From Xiphydria camelus (taxonomy: Eukaryota; Arthropoda; Insecta; Hymenoptera; Xiphydriidae): 64,000 bases of DNA. A program made the translations under genes and the position numbers. The stretch spans positions 22,644,190-22,708,189 of the forward strand of contig OY783200.1 in assembly GCA_963678675.1 (NCBI GenBank), written 5' to 3'. Below the pieces are notes generated by a model. The model was not told the origin of the DNA. It made no database searches and was given only the letters and a program-made list of their open reading frames with translations. Positions 1-12,226 of this stretch are shown piece by piece. Position 1 is the first letter of the stretch; every line of letters starts with the position of its first letter.

Positions 1-612
1 TTGAGTTAGCCCCGCCCACAAGGCAATTAGCCCCGCCCACAAACCGTTAAAAATTGAGTTAGCCCCGCCCACAAACCGTTAAAATTGAGTTAGCCCCGCC
101 CACAATGCAATTAGCCCCGCCCACAAACCGTTAAAATTGAATTAGCCCCGCCCACAATGTAATTAGCCCCGCCCACAAACCGTTAAAATTGAATTAGCCC
201 CGCCCACAAACCGTTAAAATTGAGTTAGCCACGCCCACAAGGCAATTAGCCCCGCCCACAAACCGTTAAAAATTGAGTTAGCCCCGCCCACAAACCGTTA
301 AAATTGAGTTAGCCCCGCCCACAATGCAATTAGCCCCGCCCACAAACCGTTAAAATTGAATTAGCCCCGCCCACAAACCGTTAAAATTGAGTTAGCCCCG
401 CCCACAATTCAATTAGCCCCGCCCACAAACGGTTAAAAATTGAGTTAGCCCCGCCCACAAACCGTTAAAAATTGAGTTAGCCCCGCCCACAAACCGTTAA
501 AATTGAGTTAGCCCCGCCCACAAACCGTTAAAATTGAATTAGCCCCGCCCATAATTCAGTTAGCCCCGCCTACAAACCGTTAAAATTGAATTAGCCCCGC
601 CCATAATGCAGA
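1..612. repeat. GC-box minisatellite
   Basis: About two dozen copies of a core reading ttagccccgcccacaa are arranged head to tail. Two spacer versions are mixed: a long one (roughly 31-32 bases, with aaccgttaaaattgag) and a short one (about 21 bases, with tgcaatta). A few copies carry point changes (ccacgccc near 228, cccgcctac near 562). The array runs off the left edge of the window and stops abruptly where the next satellite begins. Every unit carries a CCCCGCCC GC-box. No open reading frame is visible. Confidence 0.95.
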
Positions 613-2060
613 AGGTGTATCAGGGGTTTGTATTAGAGATGTGGAGCGTATATTAGGGATTCACGAGGAATATTAGGAGTGCGAAGCGTATGCTAGGGGT
701 TTAGAAGATATATAAGGGATATCGGAGTTGTGTTGGGGCTTTAGAAGATATATAAGGGATGTTAGAAGTATGCTGGGGCTTTAAAAGTAAGTACTAGCTA
801 TGAGGAGGATATACTGATAATTTAAAAGAAGTATTAGGGTTGAAGGGATTACGCTGCAGTTTTACAAAACGTATAAGGGATGCAGAAGGTGTATCAGGGG
901 TTTATATTAGAGATGTGGAGGGTATATTAGGGATTCAGGAGGAATATTAGGAATGCGAAGGGTATGCTAGGGGTTTAGAAGATATATAAGGGATATCGGA
1001 GTTGTGTTGAGGCTTTAGAAGGAGTGTGGAGAATGTGCTGGAAGTTTAGAAGATATATAAGGGATGTTAGAAGTATGCTGGGGCTTTAAAGTAAGTACTA
1101 GCTATGATTAGGATGTACTGGGAATTTAAAAGAATTATTAGGGTTGAAGGGATTACGCTGCAGTTTTACAAAACGTATAAGGGATGCAGAAGGTGTATCA
1201 GGGGTTTGTATTAGAGATGTGGAGCGTATATTAGGGATTCACGAGGAATATTAGGAATGCGAAGCGTATGCTAGGGGTTTAGAAGATATATAAGGGATAT
1301 CGGAGTTGTGTTGGGGCTTTAGAAGATATATAAGGGATGTTAGAAGTATGCTGGGGCTTTAAAAGTAAGTACTAGCTATGAGGAGGATATACTGATAATT
1401 TAAAAGAAGTATTAGGGTTGAAGGGATTACGCTGCAGTTTTACAAAACGTATAAGGGATGCAGAAGGTGTATCAGGGGTTTGTATTAGAGATGTGGAGGG
1501 TATATTAGGGATTCAGGAGGAATATTAGGAATGCGAAGGGTATGCTAGGGGTTTAGAAGATATATAAGGGATATCGGAGTTGTGTTGAGGCTTTAGAAGG
1601 AGTGTGGAGAATGTGCTGGAAGTTTAGAAGATATATAAGGGATGTTAGAAGTATGCTGGGGCTTTAAAGTAAGTACTAGCTATGATTAGGATGTACTGGG
1701 AATTTAAAAGAAGTATTAGGGTTGAAGGGATTACGCTGCAGTTTTACAAAACGTATAAGGGATGCAGAAGGTGTATCAGGGGTTTGTATTAGAGATGTGG
1801 AGCGTATATTAGGGATTCACGAGGAATATTAGGAATGCGAAGCGTATGCTAGGGGTTTAGAAGATATATAAGGGATATCGGAGTTGTGTTGGGGCTTTAG
1901 AAGATGTATAAGGGATGTTAGAAGTATGCTGGGGCTTTAAAAGTAAGTACTAGCTATGAGGAGGATATACTGATAATTTAAAAGAAGTATTAGGGTCGAA
2001 GGGATTATGTTGGAGTTTTAGAAAACGTATAAGGGATGCAGAAGGTATGTCAGGGGTTTG
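608..2060. repeat. alternating two-type higher-order satellite
   Basis: The landmark gcagaaggtgtatcagg recurs near 608, 882, 1185, 1459, 1763 and (diverged) 2034, so spacings alternate at about 274 and 303 bases. The longer type carries an extra block with ggagtgtggagaatgtgctg and reads gggattcaggagg. The shorter type reads gggattcacgagg. Together they form a dimeric unit of about 577 bases repeated a little over twice. Smaller motifs such as tatataagggat repeat inside each unit. The array decays between 2060 and 2300. Confidence 0.9.
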
Positions 2061-2769
2061 AAATATGAACTAGGGAAGACGAGAATGAGTTTAGATTCCC
2101 GATGAGAAGGGCGTATTTAAGCTTTCAATCAAGTATTAGGAAGATGGAAGGTATATTGGTGCTTTAAAAGAAGTTGTCGGGGTATTGAAGATGCATTAGG
2201 GTTTAGAAGACATATAAGGAATATAGAAAGTGTGTAGGGGTTTTAGAAGAATTACTTAGGAATGAAGGAGATGAACTTGAACTTTGGGAAGGAAGTTGAA
2301 ATTATTTAAAAATCATCGAGTCGATTCCGCAGTGGTATACAAGGCCTATAAGAAGAAAGTAAATTTCCTGAGGAGCATCCTTGGTGGCCAGTATATTAAA
2401 AATGGATAAAATTGTGCGATTCTTACAGATCGTTACTGATCGACAGTCGAACGGAATCTGAGGGAATGGTCTAGATGGATCGTCCTTATATACCTATAGC
2501 CTGCGCAAGAATGCTGCGCGTTTGCGCACTTCAAATTCTGTGGGTACTTTTGAAAAGGTATTTGATATTTTAATACAGAGAGAGAGTACTGCTACATGCG
2601 ACGGGCTACTACAGTTCAAGGTAGAAGAATATAACTTATTCTTAACGATCCTTACGAGACGAGAGTCGAAGCTGTACTGAAAGTAGAGCCGGGAAAGGTA
2701 TTGTTATATAGCCTATAGGAGCCATGCAAAACAGGAAAGTGAAAGAGAGTGTATAATAAAGATGAAGAT
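2061..2769. other. non-coding spacer between satellites
   Basis: Up to about 2300 the sequence still contains decayed satellite words (gaagtattaggg, tttagaagacatataagg). From 2300 to 2769 it is unique-looking DNA with a short purine-rich run (gagagagag near 2577). I see no gene, splice-bounded exon or RNA here. Confidence 0.6.
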
Positions 2770-5140
2770 GTATGTGTATAATAGAATTCTATAATAAGAA
2801 TCTAATAATAACTCTATAAAAGAATCTGATAATAGGATTCTATACTTATAAGAATTTTATAATAGGATTCTATACTTATAAGAATTTTATAATAGGATTC
2901 TATAATAAGAATCTTATAGTAGGACTCTATATAAGAATCTAATAGGATTCAATACTTATAAAAATTGTATAATAGAACTCTATAATAAGAATCTGATAAT
3001 AGGACTTTATTTAATAATTTAATAATAGGATTCTATACTTATAAGAATTTTATAATAGGATTCTATAATAAGAATCTTATTGTAGGACTCTATATAAGAA
3101 TCTGATAGGATTCAATACTTAGAAGAATCTTATTATAGGACTTTTATAATAGGATTTTATAATAGGAGTAGGACTCTATATAAGAATTTTATAATAGGAT
3201 TCTATAATACAGAACCTAATCTATTAGTAGGATTCTATATAATATAAGAATCTATTAGTAGGATTCTATATAATATAAAAATCTATTAGTAGGATTCTAT
3301 ACAATATAAGAAACTATTAGTAGGATTCTATATGATATAAGAAACTATTAGTAGGATTCTATATAATATAAGAAACTATTAATAGGATTCTATATAATAT
3401 AAGAGAATCGGTATAGAAATCTAATAACGGGATTCTGTATAGGAATCTGATAATAGGAATCGGTATAGAAATCTAATAATGGGATTCTGTATAGGAATCT
3501 GATAATAGGAATCGGTATAGAAATCTAATAATGAGATTCTGTAAAGGAATCTGATAATAGGAATATGTATAGAAATTTGATGACAGGAATCTGTAGAGGA
3601 ATCTGATAATAGGAATCGGTATAGAAATCTAATACTGGGATTCTGTATAGGAATCTGATTATAGGAATCTGTATAGAAATCTAATAATGGGATTCTGTAT
3701 AGGAATCTGATAATAGGAATCGGTATAGAAATCTAATAATGAGATTCTGTAAAGGAATCTGATAATAGGAATATGTATAGAAATTTGATGACAGGAATCT
3801 GTAGAGGAATCTGATAATAGGAATCGGAATAGAAATCTAATACTGGGATTCTGTATAGGAATCTGATTATAGGAATCTGTATAGAAATCTAATAATGGGA
3901 TTCTGTATAGAAATCTGATAATAGGATTCTGTGTAGGAATCTATATAGAAATCTAATGATGAGATTCTGTATAGGAATCTGATAATAGGAATCTGTATAG
4001 AAATCTAATAATGGGATTCTGTATAGAAATCTGATTATAGGAATCTGGTAACAGGAATCTGTATAGAAATCTAATAATGGGATTCTGTATAGAAATCTGA
4101 TAATAGGATTCTGTATAGGAATCTGATAATAGGAATCGGTATAGAAATCTAATAATGGGATTCTGTATAGGAATCTGATAATAGGAATATGTATAGAAAT
4201 TTGATGACAGGAATCTGTAGAGGAATCTGATAATAGGAATCGGTATAGAAATCTAATACTGGGATTCTGTATAGGAATCTGATTATAGGAATCTGTATAG
4301 AAATCTAATAATGGGATTCTGTATAGAAATCTGATAATAGGATTCTGTGTAGGAATCTATATAGAAATCTAATGATGAGATTCTGTATAGGAATCTGATA
4401 ATAGGAATCTGTATAGAAATCTAATAATGGGATTCTGTATAGAAATCTGATTATAGGAATCTGGTAACAGGAATCTGTATAGAAATCTAATAATGGGATT
4501 CTGTATAGAAATCTGATAATAGGATTCTGTATAGGAATCTGATAATAGGAATCGGTATAGAAATCTAATAATGGGATTCTGTATAGGAATCTGATAATAG
4601 GGGAATCGATATAGAAATCTAATAGTGGGATTCTGTATAGGAATCTAATAATAGGAATCTGTATAGAAATCTAATAATAGGGGAATCCGTATAGAAATCT
4701 GATTATAGGAATCTTATAATAGGAATCTGTATAGGAATCTGATAATAGGAATCTGTATGGAAATCTAATAATGGGATTCTGTATAGGAATCTGTATGGAA
4801 ATCTAATAATGGGATTCTGTATAGAAATTTGATAATAGGAATCTGATAATAGGAATCTGTATAGAAATCTAATAATGGGATTCTCTGTATAGGAATCTGA
4901 TAATAGGATTCTGTATAGCAATCTGATAATAGGAATCTGTATAGGAATCTGATAATAGGAATCTGTATAGAAATCTGATAATAGGATTCTGTATAGGAAT
5001 CTTATAGTAGGAATCTGTATAGGAACCTGATAAGAGTCTAATAATAGGATTATATAATATAAGAATCTAATAATATGATACTATATAATAGTCTCTAATA
5101 ATAGGATTCTATATAAGAATCTTATATATAATTTTTTAAT
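2770..5140. repeat. AT-rich 'aatctgataatagg' satellite
   Basis: Degenerate head-to-tail repeats are built from words such as aatctgataataggaatctg and gtatagaaatctaataatgg, with a basic period of roughly 20-25 bases. The left part (2770-3420) uses a variant with ttataagaattttataatag. A larger block containing gaatatgtatagaaatttga recurs near 3559, 3769 and 4186, so segments of about 210 bases and multiples were duplicated as units. Open frames inside, including a 72-residue one on the minus strand, simply translate the repeat. Confidence 0.95.
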
Positions 5141-6690
5141 AAGAATATGAATAAACTATATAGAATCTTAAGTGTAGAATGAATGCGCTACGAATGATTT
5201 GATATAATGACAATGATAGGGAATAAATGTGCTATAGATAAATTGATGATAGCTCAAAATGGGTTCTACTGCATGAAACTAATATGCATGTGATGAGATT
5301 AATGGCTTGTGATGGGATGTGCTGTAAAGGAACTGAGAGTGATGTGTTATTTGATTTGATTCTATCGAATTGAATTCATCTACGTGGTTGGAAAATGAAT
5401 GAATTTGCTATGGATCATGGATCAAGTGAAGGTGTTACAGTTTGATAGTCTATCGCATTAACAACACTAAGAATTATTAAACATAAGAATCATCTATTAC
5501 AGATGGCTGATAAATATAGAATTTTCTTAGAGATTATAATAATACTTCGAGTATTATTAAACCTGAGACTTTTCTATTAGGAATGAATTGGCCGATGGAA
5601 TTTTCTTAGAGATTAATAATACTTCGGGTATTATTAAACCTGAGACTCTTCTATTAGATATGTGATTGATGGATAGAATCTTTTTTTGGATTAATCATTC
5701 TTGGAGTAATTATTGTGACAACTATTGTTACATTGCATTCATTTCAAAGGGAATACTGTCAAGCGTATGTACAATAACAGATGAAATGGAGTGTTGATGA
5801 TGCAATTTGATGTATTCTCTTTAACGTTACTATTGTATAATGGGAATGACAATATACAAACGTACCATGTAGATGCAATGCAATACTGCTTGATGATTTG
5901 TTTCACCTGTCAGTCCCATATCCGATATACTGCTTGGCCCTCTGGAGAACCACTGATCAGCCTCATGCATCAAAGGACCTATGCCGTCTCGTCCCCGGAA
6001 ATGCTCCGTCCGAAATCCAATTCCTGTATTCGAGTTGTCCATTCCTTCTTCTCGCGAGAAGAAGGAAGGAACATGGAAACTACGTAGGGTCGAAGCTAAA
6101 CCAGCCTACAGAATTAAACTGTGGCTCGAGAAGGAACTGCGGCTGATTCTACTCGCCTTTCAAGACGATCAAAAATGAGCAGGCGTCCGTAAATCAAGAA
6201 TGTTTCGGATCGAACACTATTGATTTTCCAGGCCACACCACGAGGAGGTCCCTGCTCTCGGTGGCCCGCGTGCACTGTGATATTTCGAGTTGATTTAAAC
6301 GTCCGAACGCGGTGAACAAACTACCCCGTTCTGCAACCGTAACCAAAGTAATGTGCGTGCGAGGTGGCCTCGTTACGGTGTGCCAAATGGGAGGAGGAAT
6401 ATACAAAAGGAATTGAGACCTGCAGTGCATACCGATGAGAAATTGTAGTAGGAGTTCACACATGTTTGGACTTTGCTTCTTTAGTCCGTACCGAACTGCC
6501 GTACATCTGCGCATTTCACAATTCGAATTATAATCTAATTAAAATACTTTTCGGAGATGCAACCTAATCACCGCTATGCCAGCGGAAGGCAGATATACAA
6601 TAATTTACTTGCATATAGAAATGTGAAAATTTAATCAATGGTATAACTCGAGTGAAAATTTAAACGAAACTCGTGCCGCGGTACATTTTA
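5141..6690. other. intergenic region with dispersed repeats
   Basis: No gene is supported. Near 5517-5670 a unit of about 83 bases occurs twice in tandem; each copy contains the small palindrome aatacttcgagtatt or its variant and ends acctgagacttttctatta. The stretch 5780-5930 resembles 8198-8290 and 8505-8610, suggesting an old dispersed element. Short open frames of 60-106 residues overlap on both strands here and show no recognisable protein. Confidence 0.6.
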
Positions 6691-7935
6691 AGCAGTGGCT
6701 TGAAGAAGACAAGAGGTCAGTGAACCTACATACCTTTGAAGACGATTGAGCGCGAGCAGTTACCATCCTGTTAAAGTCCCTGTGCTCGGATTATGTGTTA
6801 AAACTACCTATCAGTGCGCGGGTTCGGTGACATTCTCGTACCGTGGATTATAGGAAAAGTGAAATAATCTCGTGTGTCATTCTAATTACGGTCCGACAAA
6901 TGGAATATAATAGTTAATTCTCCGGTCCTTGCATCGATATTTTCAATTTATTTTTAACTTTGGGAAGATATATTTGATTAAATATTTTTGAATATACTGA
7001 AAACACCACCGAGACAACAAGAGCACTTCTAAAGATAATAAAATTAAACTTAAGGCGGATGAAAGTACATGATTATAACGCAAGTTCACTATTTGACAGT
7101 CGCGCACAAACTAATGATGACGAGTACGAAAGATACTTAAATCACTACACACTCTCTCTCTCTCTCTCTCTCTCTCGATGGCCGAAACCAGACTGACGCG
7201 CACATGATACTAGTTTGCTTATTCGGGCGACAGCTCGAGAAGGTAACTATACTACACTCCGGATTTTTATTCAAACGTGCGAGACCGGAAATTAATTAGT
7301 CGACCGTAATTAGAATAACACACAGCACCATGCCTGTCTAATAATCCACGGAACGAGAATGTCACTGAACCCGCGCACTGATAGGTAGTATTGACACATA
7401 ATTCGAGATTGAATGCGCGAGAGTTCTAAAGATAATTAAATTAAATTTAAGACGGATGAAAGTACATGATTATAACGCGCGTTCACTATTTGACAGTCGC
7501 GCACAAACTAATGATGATGAGTACGAAAGATGAACCACTCCACTCGACGGCCGAAACGTGACTGACGCGCATGAAACTACTTTGCTTATTCGGGTGACAG
7601 CACGAGAAGTTAACTACACTACACTCCGGATTGAAACGTGCGAGATGGAGAATTAACTGTTATATTCCATTTGTCGACCGTAATTAGAATAACACACGGG
7701 ATTATTTCACTTTTCTAATAATCCACGTTACGAGAATGTCACTGAACCCGCGCACTGATACTAGGTAGGTAGTTAACACACAATCCGAGATAGAACATGG
7801 AGAACGAACCATCCCGCTCAGCGATCGCAACCAGACTGACGGGCGCGCGCCACGCGCGGCCATCTTTCTGAGAGTGGCGCTGAGGAGGGGGTTGCGCAAG
7901 AACGAGAAACTATTCCAACGGTTTGTTGGTGGGGC
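6690..7935. repeat. inverted and tandem repeat block
   Basis: Positions 6811-6925 reappear as the reverse complement at about 7645-7760 (shared words gtgaaataatctcgtg and cagtgcgcgggttc). A shorter copy in the same orientation as the right arm lies at about 7300-7410. Between the arms, a unit of about 400 bases starting ctaaagataa occurs twice in direct orientation (about 7028 and 7432), including atgaaagtacatgattataa. This looks like a degraded transposable element with long inverted arms. A CT dinucleotide run lies at 7151-7176. No transposase frame is visible. Confidence 0.75.
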
Positions 7936-8382
7936 GGATTTCAAATAGCTGATATACGTATCTACGTATGTTGCTTACCTGTGCATCGCACAGTTTCTAT
8001 TTTCTAAGAAACTATTACAACTGGTGTGATTGTAAGGAAAATAATTTGAAAAGAACGTGTTACGGACGAGTGAGAAGTGATACTTTTTGATGAATATGCT
8101 GTAAATAAATTAGAGATGATGCTATTCGTTGAGTTCTATTGCGTTGCACTTATATGCGTACGGATGTACTGAGAGTGATAATGAGAATGACGGATAAATG
8201 GACGTTGTACTGTTGCAATACGAATGTAATGAAAGTGACAATAAAGGAATGCATTATTATTTGGTGGTTTCTCACCCGTTAGTCCGATGTCTATTGCGGA
8301 ATACTGCTCGAAGTCGAACGCTCCAACTGGCAGAGTTTCACGGATTGTTTCCGCGGCGTACTTGGGCGTTCCGTATAAAGTT

Positions 8383-8467
8383 AATTGAAGGGTGAAGGGA
8401 AAGAACAGGGAATATTCTATTGAAAGTCAATAGAAGATTCCCTGTTCTTTCCCTTCGCCCTTCAATT
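8383..8467. repeat. near-perfect 41-base inverted repeat (hairpin)
   Basis: Positions 8383-8423 and 8427-8467 are reverse complements with about two mismatches, separated by the three bases aag. The arm contains gggaaagaacagggaat. It could be a tiny foldback transposon or a structured transcript. Nothing coding surrounds it. Confidence 0.9.
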
Positions 8468-8929
8468 GTATTAGTTAATGGTTTCGAGAATTTTATTCAA
8501 TTTTACTGTTGCAAATGTAATGAGAACACGACAATAAAAGAATCTATTGGTTATTCATTCATTAAGGCAATGTCGTTTAATGCATTCTTACCCGTCAGTC
8601 TCCTACTCGATGCTAATATCAAGCTCAGGTGATGAGGTGTAGGGAGGGAGCTTGGAAGGAGAGAGAAGTCCCTATTCATATTCCTATATCCTCCGTATTA
8701 TTCCTTCTTCCACGAACCCCCCTCATCACCCAATCGCACTGCAAGATCTTTTCCAATCCCCAGAATTAATTTTTTTCAACCATAATAAGGAATGGAAAAG
8801 ATTTAGTAAACAAAAGGACACGATATTAATACTATGGAATGGGGAACTTAATTCTATGTGGATGGGGAGAAGGTCTTACGTATGTATGTATGTACCATAA
8901 TATGTCCGCGATCAAAGCACCCGTAGCAA
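8468..8929. other. intergenic, no gene seen
   Basis: This is AT-rich DNA with a stretch (about 8505-8610) resembling 5790-5930 and 8198-8290. Small open frames of 70-82 residues show no family features. Confidence 0.5.
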
Positions 8930-9190
8930 AATTCTGTGGCAGGCAGTCAAAAGGGCATAAGTCGATTTATGACTAAATGGAAATTTGTAACGTTTTTTTT
9001 TGCTTAACCAGAATGTTCTGGGCCGTTGCCTGGCATTAATCAAAATTGACAATATATTAGATAACCAAAATGGCTCATAAATTAATTTTGGCAATATCTC
9101 TGATTTACAAGAACTAGTTTAACTTTGCACCCCTCTCTTGAAAATGTCAATTTTTGAACTTATGTCCATTTGACTTCCTGCCACAGAATT
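8930..9190. mobile_element. short inverted-repeat element (MITE-like)
   Basis: The ends are reverse complements: aattctgtggcaggcagtca at the left and the matching tgccacagaatt at the right. Similarity extends about 35 bases inward (gcataagt / acttatg). The total of about 261 bases with no coding capacity is typical of a miniature inverted-repeat transposon. Confidence 0.75.
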
Positions 9191-9249
9191 GCGAGTTTTG
9201 CATGAGCAACGCTGTGGGTCTCCTCGTCCAATAGAATCACTGGAGAAGC

Positions 9250-9530
9250 GTGAATACGCAGGCGTAGTCATCCGCGAGTGTTAGCGTCGTCAGCAAGTTC
9301 AGATCGGTTTCAATGAAATGTCATTCGCGGATGACTACGCATGCGCATTCATTATTTTAATACAGTCTACTATCAATCCAAGGTCGTAGACTGAACTGCT
9401 CCGACCCTGGTATGGCTCGGTAATAACTATTATGTCCCGACCTTAATGCATTGACTGATGGATATTCCAGTACTTTAATAGTCTGTCAATCTACCATCAA
9501 TCCAAGGTCGTAGACTGAACTGATGCCAGA
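9250..9530. repeat. inverted and direct repeat cluster
   Basis: The word gcgtagtcatccgcgag near 9263 returns as its reverse complement near 9327, an inverted repeat spanning about 95 bases. Then atcaatccaaggtcgtagac occurs twice in direct orientation near 9372 and 9493, about 121 bases apart. No gene is evident. Confidence 0.7.
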
Positions 9531-9555
9531 CTGAGCATGTAACCTCCCCCATACG

Positions 9556-9772
9556 GTACACCTAGCCGTACGGATTCTGAACATAGTGATTTTTCAAAAT
9601 GTAATTTTTAAACGTAACAGCCAATTAGCAATTAAATCTCATACTTTCATTAGCTAATGCGGCCTTTGCCCTGGCTAATGAAAGCATGATAATTAATTAT
9701 TCATTGGTTAGTATATTGAAATATGACATTTTGAAAAGTCACTATTTTCAGAATCCGTGCGGCTGGGTGTAC
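9556..9772. mobile_element. 217-base MITE with ~45-base terminal inverted repeats
   Basis: The left end reads gtacacctagccgtacggat and the right end is its near-exact reverse complement, ending ccgtgcggctgggtgtac. Pairing continues through acattttgaaaagtcac for about 45 bases. The centre carries a second inverted pair (ttagctaatg / ggctaatgaaag). It is non-coding. Confidence 0.85.
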
Positions 9773-10808
9773 ACGCGAGCAGCACGAACTCGTCAATCCA
9801 GCAGGATCGAGGAAGAGAAATGACGACGCAGCGCCTCGATGAGACTCACCAACTATCATTTATTACTCGTCTACTTCCAATAACAAAAATATATTATCGT
9901 GAGAAATGAAATCGAAGCCAATCGTCGAACTCCTCGTAAAACGTATACGTACGAGCCCGATGACCGATGGGCCATCGCGGTTGGGCGATGCGAATCCTTC
10001 CGTCATCTCGCGGCTCGGAGACTGATATTGTGTATTCATTCCGACGTCCGACGCGATCAGCGACATATACTACCTAATACGTGTACGGCGCGACGATGAT
10101 ATACGATAAAATATTGGAAATGTGCCTAAATTCGGTTAATTACGAGGATGTCGCGCGGGCGACGCCACTAACGGGATTATAGACTCTCTATCGTTAATAA
10201 TCGATAACCTAATGAATTTACAGAAAACCGCGAGGTCGTCGGCGGCGATGCGCGGGATCTCTCGTGAACGCGGCGACGAGGAAAGCCGCGGCAAGTCGTT
10301 CGCGATCGCGACCGATCGCCTTAAAGACTATACAATTACGACGAGAAGGAATAACTTGTAAACGCAGCAATAACGCGATATCACTAGAGGAGTGGGCTGA
10401 TGTGCGGACGTATACGCTGAAGTGGACAAATGGCTTGTAAAATGGGTCAGCGCGACGTTTACTTTCCTCCCTCCCTCGCGAAACCGTCGGCGATTTGATA
10501 TAACGATCCTAAAAGAAAGATGAGGTGAAAAATAGTGTTCTGGACTCGTTTAAATATAATTAGCGGGCACAGTGACATTCGTTTTCAAGTAGATCACGAC
10601 GACGATTTTCAAAAAGTTATCTGAATGTAATGCAAAATGTGTAACTAATGTCTGTCTGAAAAGCAACTTATTTTTCGGATATTTTAAAGGTATTCGAAAA
10701 ATAAATGGCCTTTCGGACAGGCATCAGTCATAAATTTTGTATCATTCGGATAACTTTTAGAAAGTCGCTCTCTTTTTCTACCTGGGTTCCTCTTCCTTCA
10801 ACTTCCGC
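9773..10808. other. intergenic, no gene seen
   Basis: Sequence of mixed composition with a CpG-richer stretch near 10,230-10,330. Open frames of 60-70 residues overlap on both strands without recognisable features. Confidence 0.5.
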
Positions 10809-11000
10809 CCAGACAACACAATCAAAAGTCATCTTGAAGTCATCCGTAGGCAGTCTGATGTCTCACTTTTTGTTAACTTAGATTTCATGCCATCCAAAAG
10901 ATGACTGTCGAATAACTCAAAATCTGAGCTATCAAAAAGTGAGACATCAGACTGCCTGCGTATGACTGAAAGACAGTTGTCTGATTTGTATTCTCTGGGC
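10809..11000. mobile_element. family-1 MITE (cagtctgatgtctcac type)
   Basis: A full-length-looking copy of the commonest small element in the window. The arms contain gtaggcagtctgatgtctca and its reverse complement tgagacatcagactgcc, flanked by agacaacac and an imperfect match at the right end. Other copies or fragments lie near 14,088, 19,550, 45,140, 45,985, 47,485 and 55,820. Confidence 0.85.
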
Positions 11001-12226
11001 ACGTTGGAAACATCCGGGCGCGCCTGATCTTGGACGATAAACGAAATCGCGATAGATCATCTCACCGCGGACGAAAATCGAACGAAAACTCTACCGAGAA
11101 CGCGACTCGTCATCAGCCCAGACCTGGAGGAGAAGATTGACGCGGTCGCCTTCGGGAACATCGGCGCCAAAGGCTTGACGGCGCGTCGCGCGTCGAGCCT
11201 GATAAGTATGTAATTGCTGTCCGTAAAAGCTATATCTTAGTAAATGTAGCAACAATAGCAACAAAGGCAGTAGCAATGTTTCCAGGCACGCTCCCCGTCC
11301 CTGTGTCTCTATCACAAAATCGAGCGCCTCGCTGTCTCTACGCGTAATTAATAATTTTTCTCTAATCGCGTTCTCTCTCGCACGCACTCTCACTTTCCCA
11401 GGTACTTTCGCACGCTGCATTTATCGCGGACATACACACGCACAAACGGACACAATCGTTCGCGGAACTCGGACGTAGCGCGCACCTACGCCCAAAGTCC
11501 GACGCGGTTGACGAACTAACGCTCTAGGTACGAGATTGAATAATTTATGGAGGGGGAGGGGGAGGGGGGAGAAATGGGTCGTTCGTTAACTAATTCGCAG
11601 AGCCGCAGCGCGAGAGGTAGAATATCGGGTCCTCTGTGAAAATCTGGTGCCTTCTCCCCTCTTCTCTCGAGCGATCGAGTTGTTAACGCGGGAAAGTCTC
11701 CGCTCGTTACACAGTGATTTTTCCAGGGCCTCGACGCGTCGGTGATTTGGTGGCTTCTGCGAGGGGATGGTCGTTAAAAAGGAAGGCTTCTCTCTTTCGC
11801 CTCGCCTCCTCTTTTCAGTTCCGATGGACGTGGAGTGCGCGTTCATCTGCAATGCAAAAAAGTCGTTCGCCGTTATTCGCCGCCGTCGTCGCCGATCGGT
11901 GGATCGCGTTAACTCGTTAGTGCTCAGTGTCATTTTCAATTGCCAGGCGATTTTCGTTTGCAGATATTCGATCACTCTTTTCTGCGATGCTTTGGAATTG
12001 GTTTCGGAAATTGTACTCTCTCTCTCTCTCTCGATAAAATTAAGCTTCGGGCGAAATTGTTTAAACAATGCGAAGTCGCTTGATCCAATGTCGGAAACAA
12101 GAAATTGCTTGGCAACTAAAATTGCCTGCGAGCACTGATGGGTTAATTTCAATTCGGAGAAGCGGAACGGGAGGTGAAACTGTTAGGAGGTGTAAAAGGT
12201 GGCGTCGCACGACGCAGAAGCCAGTC
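11001..12226 (-). other. probable 3' flank/UTR of the makorin gene
   Basis: This GC-moderate stretch lies downstream of the makorin stop codon. It holds purine/pyrimidine runs (CT repeat near 12,014, GGGGGA run near 11,551) and a 188-codon minus-strand open frame rich in Arg, Glu and Ser that matches no family I recognise. I read it as 3' untranslated or flanking DNA. No clear AATAAA was found close to the stop. Confidence 0.45.

Noticed and set aside
1..612. CRISPR array
   Set aside because: The units are contiguous with no unique spacers, and the genome is eukaryotic.
4703..4921. A 72-codon repetitive frame (IRFLYRFLLSDSY type)
   Set aside because: Direct translation of the AT-rich satellite.
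11586..12152. A 188-codon minus-strand frame downstream of makorin
   Set aside because: Arg/Glu/Ser-rich, no family resemblance, spans a CT microsatellite, and lies just after the makorin stop; best read as 3' UTR or flank.
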